NCBI GenBank assembly: GCA_964523735.1
Contig: CAZFYZ010000063.1
Span: forward strand, 1 to 20,934
DNA: 20,934 nucleotides
Direction: 5' to 3'
Source: CAZFYZ01 sp964523735
GTDB lineage: Bacteria > Armatimonadota > UBA5829
The notes beneath the pieces are model-generated. The model did no database searches, was not told the DNA's origin, and saw only the letters and a list, made by a program, of their open reading frames with translations. The position numbers and the translations under genes are program-made. Below are positions 1-6,385 of the stretch, one piece after another (the first letter of the stretch is position 1; every line of letters starts with the position of its first letter).

Positions 1-761
1 ACGCGATGGTCGATGAGGACCTGAAGCGGTCGGTATGCCGGGACGTGGTGCTGATGCATTACGTCGGCATGAAGCCGATACTCGTGCACGGCGGCGGGCC
101 GGAGATATCCGCAGTTATGAAGAAGATCGGCAAGGAGCCCACGTTCGTCAACGGCCTGAGGGTGACCGACGCCGAGACCATGGAAATCGTCGAAATGGTC
201 CTCGCGGGCAAGACCAACAAGGGCATTGTCTCGATCATCAACAGCCTCGGTGGGCAAGCGGTCGGGCTATCGGGCAAGGACGCGAACCTGATCGCCGGTG
301 AGAGAGCCGAGAGTTCCGTTGACTTGGGCTTTGTGGGCCAGGTGGACACCATCAACCCGAAGATCCTCACCGATCTGCTGGAGCACAACTACATCCCAGT
401 AGTCTCCTCGGTCGCTATCGGGCCGGAGGGCGAGAGCCTGAACGTGAACGCGGACCACATCGCCGGGGAGATCGCCGCCGAGGTGCAGGCGGCCAAGCTC
501 ATTATGATGACAGACGTGCCGGGGATCTATCGGGACTTCTCGGACAAATCGACGTTCATTTCCGAGCTGTCGGTCTCCGACGCCCGGGCGATGATCGAAT
601 CGAAGCAGATCGACAGAGGGATGATCCCCAAGGTGGAGGCTTGTATAACGGCGCTATCCGGCGCCGTCGAACGCACCCACGTCATCGACGGCACAATGCC
701 GCACTCCCTGTTGATGGAGATATTCACCGATACGGGGATTGGGACGATGATTGTGCCGTAG
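1..761 (+). CDS. argB: Acetylglutamate kinase, 5' end outside the window
   Basis: ArgB phosphorylates N-acetyl-L-glutamate with ATP in the second step of arginine synthesis, in the cytoplasm. The frame is open from the first bases of the window, so the start codon lies upstream. The visible 252 or so residues begin at the family's NAMVDEDL segment; about 35-45 N-terminal residues, including the first glycine-rich nucleotide loop, should be missing. Visible family marks are LVHGGGPEIS near the start, the NGLRVTD segment, GLSGKDANLI, the NVNADHIAGEIA block and the late MTDVPGIY and GGM-like region (DRGMIPKVEAC). The stop is TAG at 759-761. It is the first gene in view of an arginine operon that continues with argD, argF, argG and argH on the same strand. 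Identification is from conserved motifs and is very secure. Confidence 0.96.
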   Translation, partial: AMVDEDLKRSVCRDVVLMHYVGMKPILVHGGGPEISAVMKKIGKEPTFVNGLRVTDAETMEIVEMVLAGKTNKGIVSIINSLGGQAVGLSGKDANLIAGERAESSVDLGFVGQVDTINPKILTDLLEHNYIPVVSSVAIGPEGESLNVNADHIAGEIAAEVQAAKLIMMTDVPGIYRDFSDKSTFISELSVSDARAMIESKQIDRGMIPKVEACITALSGAVERTHVIDGTMPHSLLMEIFTDTGIGTMIVP

Positions 762-967
762 TGGAAAGTGGAGAGTGGAAAGTGGAAAGCCCACTCCTGC
801 CGATGGGCGGGGGTATGTTACCCGCGCCCCAGGTTGCCGGGGCATGTTGCCCCCAGCCAGCGCAGGCGCTGGATAGAGACGTGGCGGCGGGCAGAATGCC
901 CGGGGAACGCGGGTCCGGGGTAGCATACTCCGGACCATCGGGAGTCCATCACATACGGAGACTGACA
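762..967 (+). repeat. Intergenic stretch with short repeats and hairpins
   Basis: This 206-base gap between argB and the next gene holds no recognisable gene. It opens with a short-period repeat of the word gtggaaa (762-790), followed by small GC-rich hairpins around 811-822 (gggtatgttaccc type) and 835-855 (ttgccggggcatgttgcccc type). The second resembles the ggccggggc hairpins near 10845 and 10930. The ribosome binding site for the next gene (ggag, 956-959) is at its end. Function of the repeats is unknown. Confidence 0.6.
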
Positions 968-1369
968 ATGCCAGAGCGAGAGACTGAACAAGCGCGAGGC
1001 TGCGGGGCGATATGGGTGGAGTTGCTGTCAACGCCAGGGCTGATGGGCGCATTCGTACTGATATACGCCATGTCGCCTGGACCTGAAAATGTTGACTTGA
1101 CACTGCCGGTGCTCGCCCTGGCGTTGGGAATAGGCAATTGCTTCTTTCAAGGGCTGTCCCTAACACGGGCACAGCGGCTTCCGGTGGCAGCAGCTTTCGT
1201 CACCCTCGCGCTGGCCCGCTCGGTATGGCGTGCGAGCAACGCCCTTACCCCTAGTGACAGATGGGCGTGGACTGTAGTGCTCGTTGTAGTGCCCGCCGCA
1301 GCCTATGGACTTGGGCGTCTATTTCGGGCGATGGGACTGCAGATCGCTCGCCCGGAGAAAGAAGGATGA
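968..1369 (+). CDS. Small unknown membrane protein, overlaps argD start region
   Basis: A 133-residue protein with no recognised family. The chosen ATG at 968 has GGAG eight bases upstream; the same frame is open further back into argB, but that part is only antisense-like overlap. The sequence has a polar N-terminus, then roughly three to four hydrophobic segments (about residues 24-36, 45-62, 70-85 and 97-116) separated by Arg-rich turns, so an inner-membrane protein is likely. It has no signal peptide cleavage site that I can see. Its stop codon TGA (1367-1369) overlaps the run of ATG codons that begins argD, which suggests translational coupling. A second small membrane protein sits in the same way just ahead of argH, but I see no clear sequence similarity between them. 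A role in arginine or precursor transport is possible only by context. Confidence 0.65.
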   Translation: MPERETEQARGCGAIWVELLSTPGLMGAFVLIYAMSPGPENVDLTLPVLALALGIGNCFFQGLSLTRAQRLPVAAAFVTLALARSVWRASNALTPSDRWAWTVVLVVVPAAAYGLGRLFRAMGLQIARPEKEG

Positions 1370-1371
1370 TG

Positions 1372-2595
1372 ATGATATCAACTGAACCAACAACCGCCAA
1401 CACAATGGCGCTGGATAGCAAGTATGTAATGCACACCTACGGCAGGCTGCCGGTGGTGTTTGTGCGGGGCGAGGGGTGCTTCGTATACGACGCGGAGGGC
1501 AAGGAGTATCTTGACCTCGTTGCGGGGATCGCGGTGAATAACCTGGGGCATTGCCCGCCGAAGGTCGTGGAGGCCATTCGCGAGCAGGCCGGAGTGCTGA
1601 TGCACACCAGCAACCTCTACTACACCACGCCCCAGCCACAACTCGCCAAGCTGCTGGTCGAGGCGTCGGGGATGACCAAGGCGTTCTTCTGCAACTCCGG
1701 CGCGGAGGCGAACGAGGCCGCGATCAAGTTGGCGCGGAAGGCGGCGAAGGCTCACCCCTCACCCCAACCCTCTCCCGCGCGGGGAGAGGGGGTCGGCGAG
1801 AAATCCGAGATCGTAACCGCCGAGCAATCGTTCCACGGCCGAACGCTCGCAACAATCACCGCCACGGGGCAGCCGAAGTATCAGAAGTCGTTCACGCCGC
1901 TCGTGCCGGGGTTCCGGTATGTGCCATATAACGATGTCGATGCGCTCAAGGCTGCTGTCGGCGAGAACACCTGCGCGGTGATCCTGGAGCCGGTCCAGGG
2001 CGAGAGCGGCGTCCACCCAGCAACTCTCGAGTTCCTGCAGGCGGCGCGCGAGCTGTGCGACCGGTTCGGCGCGGCTCTGGTGTTCGACGAGGTTCAGACA
2101 GGCCTCGGGCGAACGGGCAAGCTGTTCGGTTACGAGCACTTCGGGATCAAGCCCGACGTGATGACGCTGGCGAAGACCCTCGGCGGAGGATTCCCGATTG
2201 GCTGCTGCCTTGCTCGCGACAATTGGGCGGATGTGCTGGAGCCCGGCGATCACGCATCGACTTTCGGCGGAAATCCCCTTGCGTGCGCGGCGGCTATTGC
2301 GGCTGTCACTGAGATCAAGGACGGCGGCTGGGTCGAGAACGCGGAGACGGTGGGAGCTTACTTCCGGGAGCAGCTCGGAACCTTGCCCGGCATCAAAGAG
2401 GTCAGAGGACTGGGCCTTATGATCGCAGCGGAGTTCACTGAGCCCAAGGCCAAGACGATCGCGACCAAGGCGCTGGAAAAGGGCCTGATCGTCAACGCGA
2501 TCGGCGACTACACTCTCCGCTTCGTCCCACCACTCATCCTGACGCGGGAACTCGTTGACCGAGCGATCGGCATCCTATCAGACTGTGTTCTTTGA
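1372..2595 (+). CDS. argD: Acetylornithine aminotransferase with in-frame repeat insertion
   Basis: ArgD is a class III, PLP-dependent aminotransferase that converts N-acetylglutamate semialdehyde to N-acetylornithine; the family often also serves lysine synthesis. From the ATG at 1372 the product is 407 residues, near the family's usual 390-400. Three consecutive ATG codons occur (1366, 1369, 1372); the third is preferred because AGAAGG (1360-1365) lies six bases before it. Visible marks are the N-terminal KYVMHTYGRLPVVFVRGEG block, CNSGAEANEAAIKLARK, SFHGRT, the PLP-binding Asp239 in VFDEVQTGLGRTGK, and the Schiff-base Lys268 in TLAKTLGGG. Odd: residues about 128-142 (HPSPQPSP and following) are encoded by a palindromic repeat (1751-1794) that also occurs twice between genes at 10996-11097. 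The insertion lengthens the loop before the EIVTAEQSFHGRT strand and keeps the frame. Confidence 0.96.
   Translation: MISTEPTTANTMALDSKYVMHTYGRLPVVFVRGEGCFVYDAEGKEYLDLVAGIAVNNLGHCPPKVVEAIREQAGVLMHTSNLYYTTPQPQLAKLLVEASGMTKAFFCNSGAEANEAAIKLARKAAKAHPSPQPSPARGEGVGEKSEIVTAEQSFHGRTLATITATGQPKYQKSFTPLVPGFRYVPYNDVDALKAAVGENTCAVILEPVQGESGVHPATLEFLQAARELCDRFGAALVFDEVQTGLGRTGKLFGYEHFGIKPDVMTLAKTLGGGFPIGCCLARDNWADVLEPGDHASTFGGNPLACAAAIAAVTEIKDGGWVENAETVGAYFREQLGTLPGIKEVRGLGLMIAAEFTEPKAKTIATKALEKGLIVNAIGDYTLRFVPPLILTRELVDRAIGILSDCVL
1751..1794 (+). repeat. Palindromic repeat inserted inside argD
   Basis: The segment contains ctcaccccaaccctctccc followed by a short GC loop and the complementary arm; the stem is ccctctccc (1768-1776) against gggagaggg (1782-1790). 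The same family occurs at 10996-11030 and 11041-11097 between genes. Here it is read in frame as a Pro/Ser/Gly-rich loop of argD. Such palindromes inside coding regions recall Rickettsia palindromic elements, but the sequence is unrelated to those as far as I can tell. Confidence 0.85.
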
Positions 2596-2609
2596 GATAG
2601 GTCTCTTTC

Positions 2610-2635
2610 ATCACGAAAACACGAAATGGAGAAAA
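2610..2635 (+). repeat. Left inverted-repeat arm around the GxxExxY gene
   Basis: The arm begins atcacgaaaacacgaaa and continues tggagaaaa. It pairs with 3025-3050 on the other side of the gene, 24 of 26 positions being complementary. The two arms bound a 441-base unit with the GxxExxY gene inside. The arm also consists of a short-period word (cacgaaaa) that repeats once more at 2634-2643. Confidence 0.85.
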
Positions 2636-2642
2636 CACGAAA

Positions 2643-3011
2643 GTGGCTCCGGTCTTTGATGATCTGTCAAACAAGGTGATCGCAGCCGCGATTGAAGTTC
2701 ACAAGCAGCTCGGGCCAGGCTTCCTGGAGAGCGTATATGAGCAGGCGCTTAAGGTAGCATTGGCGAAGCGGGGCATCAGGTTTGAGCCGCAGAAGCAGGT
2801 AGAGGTCAGATTCGATGGTGTTCTCGTTGGCACGCACATCCTTGACTTGATGGTGGAAGACCGATTGGTGGTGGAGCTAAAGGCAGTGAAGGAGCTGGAG
2901 GACATTCACTACGCCCAGTTGCGGTCTTACTTGCGAGCGACTGGCGCCAAGGTCGGGCTACTGATGAATTTCAACAGCCCTACATTAACCGTCAAGAGGC
3001 TGGTCAACTGA
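2643..3011 (+). CDS. GxxExxY protein (PD-(D/E)XK-like family)
   Basis: A 122-residue protein of the GxxExxY family, named for the motif seen here as G26-F-L-E29-S-V-Y32 inside GPGFLESVYEQAL. The fold is thought to be related to PD-(D/E)XK nucleases; the candidate residues are Asp68, Glu78 and Lys80 in LDLMVEDRLVVELKAV. The biological role of the family is not established, although nuclease-like chemistry is often proposed. The start is GTG at 2643, in line with the family's usual N-terminus (DLSNKVIAAAIEVHKQLG); a GGAG lies about a dozen bases upstream, rather far. It has no metabolic link to arginine synthesis and is bordered on both sides by inverted repeats, so it looks like a passenger inserted between argD and argF. 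Length matches the family (about 120-135 residues). Family assignment is secure, function is not. Confidence 0.9.
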   Translation: MAPVFDDLSNKVIAAAIEVHKQLGPGFLESVYEQALKVALAKRGIRFEPQKQVEVRFDGVLVGTHILDLMVEDRLVVELKAVKELEDIHYAQLRSYLRATGAKVGLLMNFNSPTLTVKRLVN

Positions 3012-3024
3012 AAAGAATTTCGTG

Positions 3025-3050
3025 CTTTCTCCCTTTCGTGTTTTCGTGAT
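3025..3050 (+). repeat. Right inverted-repeat arm around the GxxExxY gene
   Basis: Reads ctttctccctttcgtgtttt then cgtgat; it is the reverse complement of the left arm at 2610-2635 with two mismatches. It ends 14 bases before the GGAGG (3065-3069) that serves argF, so the insertion leaves the downstream translation signal intact. No clear target-site duplication is visible outside the arms. Confidence 0.85.
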
Positions 3051-3076
3051 TGCTTTTCAAGGCTGGAGGTTTTGAG

Positions 3077-4495
3077 ATGTGGCAGAGGTTTACTGAGCGG
3101 GCGAGGAGGGTTGTCTTCTTCGCGCAGGAAGAGGCCGGGAAACTCGGCGAGAGCACGGTGGGGACCGAGCATCTGCTTTTGGGGCTGATGCGCGACTCGG
3201 ACTCCCTCGCCATGCGCGTGCTGGACAACATGGGCATCAGCAGCAACATGATTCGTTCCGAGGCCGCAAAGCGTGTCAAGAAGCGTGAGGGCAAACTCGG
3301 CCACGATATGCAGTTGTCGCAGCGTTCGAAGCGGGTCATCGACCTGGCTTACGACGAGGCGCGGGCGCTAATGAACAACTACATCGGCACTGAGCATCTG
3401 CTGCTGGGGCTGGTTCGCGAGAGCGAGGGGATCGCAGCGCAGATACTGAGCGACGCAGGCGCCGAGATTACGAAGATGAGGGCAGTAATAGTGTCACTGC
3501 AGGATAGCAAGAAAGACAGCGGCAAGAGCCCGGACGGTGTGGCGTTCTGGAAAGGCGAGAAGGCTCCCGATATGAAAGGCAAGGATCTACTTGAGATAGG
3601 ATGTATGTCGAAGGTCGAGATCGAGGCGGTCTTCGACACCACGCACATACTGAAGGACTCAGCAACACCCGAACGGCAGCGCAGTATCCTCGCCGGCAAG
3701 ACGCTGGCGATGATCTTTGAAAAGCAGTCCCTGCGGACGCGCGTGTCGTTCGAGACCGGCATTTTCCAGCTCGGCGGACACGGGATATACCTTGCTCCCG
3801 CGGATATCTCGCTCGGCAAGCGCGAATCGATCGCCGATGTGGCGCACAACCTCGAGCGGATGTGCGACATCATCATGGCCCGAGTGTTCTCTCACGACAC
3901 AGTGACCGAGCTCGCCAAGCACTCGCGCGTGCCGGTAATCAACGGCCTATCGGACCTCGAGCACCCCTGCCAGGCGCTGGCGGACTTCTACACTATCAAG
4001 GAAAAGAAGGGCCGGTTTGAGGGCCTCAAGCTCGTGTTCGTCGGCGACGGCAACAACGTCGCACATTCGCTGATGCTGCTGGCTGCCAAGGTCGGGACAC
4101 ACTTCACCCTCGCCTGCCCCGAGGGGTATGATCCAATGGAGAAGGTGCTCGCCGAAGCCAGGGCATTCGCCAGGGATACCGGCGCTAAGATAGAGATCGA
4201 GAGAGACCCCATTGTGGCCGCCAACAACGCCGACATCATCTACACCGACGTGTGGGCGAGCATGGGCCAGGAAGCCGAGGCCGAGGAGCGCGCGAAGGTG
4301 TTTGCGCCCTATCAGGTGAACGCAGAACTGATGGCCCACGCCAAACCCGACGCCATCTTCATGCACTGCCTACCCGCCCACCGCGGCTCGGAAGTCACCG
4401 ATGAAGTCATCGACTCGCCGCAGAGCGTGGTGTTCGATGAGGCCGAGAACAGGCTTCATGCGCAGAAGGCCGTGATGGCGCTGGTGGCTGGCTGA
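3077..4495 (+). CDS. argF: ClpC N-domain fused to ornithine carbamoyltransferase
   Basis: A 472-residue fusion. Residues 1-145 are a complete ClpC-type N-terminal domain with two Clp_N repeats: it opens MWQRFTERARRVVFFAQEEA, and each repeat has the motif GTEHLLLGL (residues 29-37 and 104-112). Residues about 146-165 are a polar Lys/Ser linker. Residues 166-472 are a complete ornithine carbamoyltransferase, which makes citrulline from ornithine and carbamoyl phosphate: SLRTR (218-222, phosphate loop), HPCQ (296-299), SMG (395-397, ornithine site) and HCLP (430-433) are all present. There is no AAA+ module. The ATG at 3077 has GGAGG seven bases upstream. Usual ArgF length is about 305-335, so the N-domain is extra. 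An internal ATG at 3572 with its own ribosome binding site could give a free 307-residue enzyme. The reading frame is continuous with no N, so the fusion is not made by a scaffold gap. I know of no described protein of this architecture. Confidence 0.93.
   Translation: MWQRFTERARRVVFFAQEEAGKLGESTVGTEHLLLGLMRDSDSLAMRVLDNMGISSNMIRSEAAKRVKKREGKLGHDMQLSQRSKRVIDLAYDEARALMNNYIGTEHLLLGLVRESEGIAAQILSDAGAEITKMRAVIVSLQDSKKDSGKSPDGVAFWKGEKAPDMKGKDLLEIGCMSKVEIEAVFDTTHILKDSATPERQRSILAGKTLAMIFEKQSLRTRVSFETGIFQLGGHGIYLAPADISLGKRESIADVAHNLERMCDIIMARVFSHDTVTELAKHSRVPVINGLSDLEHPCQALADFYTIKEKKGRFEGLKLVFVGDGNNVAHSLMLLAAKVGTHFTLACPEGYDPMEKVLAEARAFARDTGAKIEIERDPIVAANNADIIYTDVWASMGQEAEAEERAKVFAPYQVNAELMAHAKPDAIFMHCLPAHRGSEVTDEVIDSPQSVVFDEAENRLHAQKAVMALVAG
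3558..3574 (+). promoter_or_regulatory. Possible internal translation start for free ArgF
   Basis: AGAAGG at 3558-3563 lies eight bases before an in-frame ATG at 3572-3574, exactly where the carbamoyltransferase domain begins (MKGKDLLEIG). Both spacing and motif are as good as those of the accepted starts in this operon, so both a long and a short product may be made. It could instead be a relic of an originally separate argF gene. Confidence 0.5.
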
Positions 4496-4501
4496 GTTGT
4501 A

Positions 4502-4590
4502 GAATCGCTGAGGCGCTGAAAGGCTGAGGTCGCTGAACGGGCGTGTTCCTTCCCTTCAGCGTATTCACTGCTTCAGCGACTCAGCGATTC
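4502..4590 (+). repeat. Large imperfect inverted repeat of ttcagcg words
   Basis: The left arm (4502-4537, gaatcgctgaggcgctgaa and on) and the right arm (4555-4590, ending tcagcgactcagcgattc) are imperfect reverse complements, about three quarters identical, built from the word ttcagcg/cgctgaa. They fill most of the 126 bases between argF and argG and could form a long hairpin. The same words appear at 17427-17464, 20446-20488, 20718-20760 and 20848-20890. There is no T-run to make a simple terminator. Confidence 0.75.
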
Positions 4591-4621
4591 AGAAGGTAAT
4601 GGAAACAAGAGGAGTTCTTTG

Positions 4622-5812
4622 ATGCCAAAAACAGTCGTTCTGGTCTATTCCGGGGGGCTCGATACCTCCGTCTGCATCCCGATGATGCGGGAGGATTATG
4701 GGTTTGACCATATAGTCACCGTCACTGTCGATGTCGGCCTTCCCGCTGCCGAGCTCAAGCAGGCCGAGGAGAAGGCCAAGCTCCTGGGCTGCGAGCACTA
4801 TACGATCGACGCCAGGGAGGAGTTCGTCAAGGAGTATATCTTCCCAGCGATCAAGGCCAATGGCGATTACCAGGGCTACCCGATCAGCACATCGATCGCG
4901 CGGCCGCTGATCTCGCTCAAGGCGGTCGAGATCGCCAAGAAAGTCGGCGGCGACGCGTTCTGCCACGGCTGCACGGGCAAGGGCAACGATCAGTTCCGCA
5001 TCGAGTTCGTGATGCGCGCGCTGATGCCGGATACCCCGATCATCGCCCCGATGCGCGAGCACACGATGACGCGCTCGTGGGAGATCGAATACGCCGAGAA
5101 GAAGGGCATCCCGATCGGCCAGTCCAAGAACAAGATCTGGTCCATCGACGAGAACCTGTGGGGGCGCTCGATCGAGGGCGGACACCTCGAGGAGCCGGAT
5201 TACGCTCCGCCGGAGGAGATATTCACCTGGACAGTCGATCCAAAGAACGCGCCGGATACCCCTACTGAGATCGCACTCGAGTTCGAGAACGGCGTGCCGG
5301 TCGGGATCGATGGCAAGCGCATCGCGCCACTCGATCTGGTGCTTAAGCTGCACGAAATCGCGGGCGCGAACGGCGTCGGGCGCGTGGACATCATGGAGGA
5401 CCGGATCATAGGCCTCAAGGTCCGCGAGAACTACGAGTGCCCCGCGGCCAAAGTCATCATCCCGGCTCACCAGGCGCTCGAGGCCCTCGTCTGCACCAAG
5501 GAGGAGCGGGCGTTCAAGGTGCTCGTGGATCAGAAGTGGGGCGAACTCGCCTACGCCGGTCTCTGGTATGACCCGTTCAAGGACGATCTCGAGGCCTTCA
5601 TCAACCAGATCCAGCCGCGCGTCACCGGGACCGTCAATCTGCGGCTCTTCAAGGGCAGCTGCACGGTCATCGGTCGCTCGTCGAAATACGCACTCTACAA
5701 CGAAGACCTGGCGTCGTTCGACTCCAAGACCTTCGACCAGAGCGAAGCCATCGGCATCGTCAAAACCCACGGCATGCAGGCGCGGATGTGGCGGACGGTG
5801 AAGGACAAATAG
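4622..5812 (+). CDS. argG: Argininosuccinate synthase
   Basis: ArgG joins citrulline and aspartate with ATP to form argininosuccinate, the seventh step of arginine synthesis. The product is 396 residues, normal for the family. The ATP-pyrophosphatase loop is at residues 9-16 (YSGGLDTS); further marks are STSIARPLI, CHGCTGKGNDQFRIE, the MTRSWEIEYA and SIDENLWGRSIEGGHLE blocks, and GSCTVIGRSSKYALYNEDLASFD near the end. The ATG at 4622 is chosen over the adjoining TTG because AAGAGGAG (4607-4614) lies seven bases upstream. It is 126 bases after argF, the interval being filled by a long imperfect hairpin, and is followed by a 127-base gap before the next gene. All key motifs are intact. Confidence 0.97.
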   Translation: MPKTVVLVYSGGLDTSVCIPMMREDYGFDHIVTVTVDVGLPAAELKQAEEKAKLLGCEHYTIDAREEFVKEYIFPAIKANGDYQGYPISTSIARPLISLKAVEIAKKVGGDAFCHGCTGKGNDQFRIEFVMRALMPDTPIIAPMREHTMTRSWEIEYAEKKGIPIGQSKNKIWSIDENLWGRSIEGGHLEEPDYAPPEEIFTWTVDPKNAPDTPTEIALEFENGVPVGIDGKRIAPLDLVLKLHEIAGANGVGRVDIMEDRIIGLKVRENYECPAAKVIIPAHQALEALVCTKEERAFKVLVDQKWGELAYAGLWYDPFKDDLEAFINQIQPRVTGTVNLRLFKGSCTVIGRSSKYALYNEDLASFDSKTFDQSEAIGIVKTHGMQARMWRTVKDK

Positions 5813-5939
5813 GCTTGCGGAACCACTCAAAAGTGAAGAAGCCATTCAAACACTGAAGCGGGACACCCCGCGATTTGACCATTAGCCTATCTCAATCCCT
5901 CAGTGGTTCTGAGCAGGAGGAATAGGGAGGGGTCAGAAA

Positions 5940-6383
5940 ATGAGTAGCGGAAGTCAGCAGCGCGAGGATAACGACAGCGCTAACAGACCCGGAATGGGAG
6001 TCGTCGCAACGACGGTAACGATCGTGGGCTCCTTGGTGGTCTTCTCAGCATTCGCGACACTGCTTGCCTCCAGGTTTCCGAGCCAGGCAATGTGGATCAT
6101 TGGCGGCTTGGCGGTGTTGTACTGCGCCGGCATAGGCATATGGATGGGTCTGGACTGGCGCAGACCATATATGAAGCCGGAAGACCGACGATATGTCAAG
6201 CTAATCGGCCTGGGAATGCCTGCCGCTGTCTTCTTGCTGGTGTTGTTCGATGCGCTGAAGAACGGGTTCGACATCATCGTCTCGGTAGGCGTGCTGTTCG
6301 CGGCTTGCTTTGGCTGCGTGACAGCAGGCTTTCTCATCGGGCAGCGAACCGGCAGGCAGCGGAACTCAACCGAGGAGAGATAG
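5940..6383 (+). CDS. Small unknown four-helix membrane protein ahead of argH
   Basis: A 147-residue protein that I cannot assign to a family. After a polar, Ser/Asn/Asp-rich N-terminus of about 20 residues come four likely membrane helices (roughly residues 20-43, 49-69, 88-106 and 110-134), with the Arg-containing segment WRRPYMKPEDRRYVK between helices two and three on the presumed cytoplasmic side, and a polar tail (GQRTGRQRNSTEER). GAGGGG (5926-5932) precedes the ATG. Its stop codon is two bases before the TTG start of argH, and the argH ribosome binding site lies inside its last codons, so the two genes are likely translated together. The 127 bases before it hold short inverted words (ggaaccact 5819-5827 with agtggttc 5901-5908) and no gene. 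Function unknown; a role in arginine metabolism is inferred only from position. Confidence 0.75.
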   Translation: MSSGSQQREDNDSANRPGMGVVATTVTIVGSLVVFSAFATLLASRFPSQAMWIIGGLAVLYCAGIGIWMGLDWRRPYMKPEDRRYVKLIGLGMPAAVFLLVLFDALKNGFDIIVSVGVLFAACFGCVTAGFLIGQRTGRQRNSTEER

Positions 6384-6385
6384 TC

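Noticed and set aside
641..967. Upstream extension of the 133-residue membrane protein into argB
   Set aside because: The extension overlaps argB and a repeat-filled gap; the ATG at 968 has a good ribosome binding site.
3050..3076. Earlier start for the ClpN-ArgF fusion
   Set aside because: It would add nine residues before the canonical Clp_N start and lies upstream of the GGAGG that serves 3077.
4589..5845. Long open frame of 418 codons opposite argG
   Set aside because: It is the exact antisense of a secure gene, has an Arg/Asp/Leu-rich composition typical of antisense to high-GC genes, and no recognisable domain.
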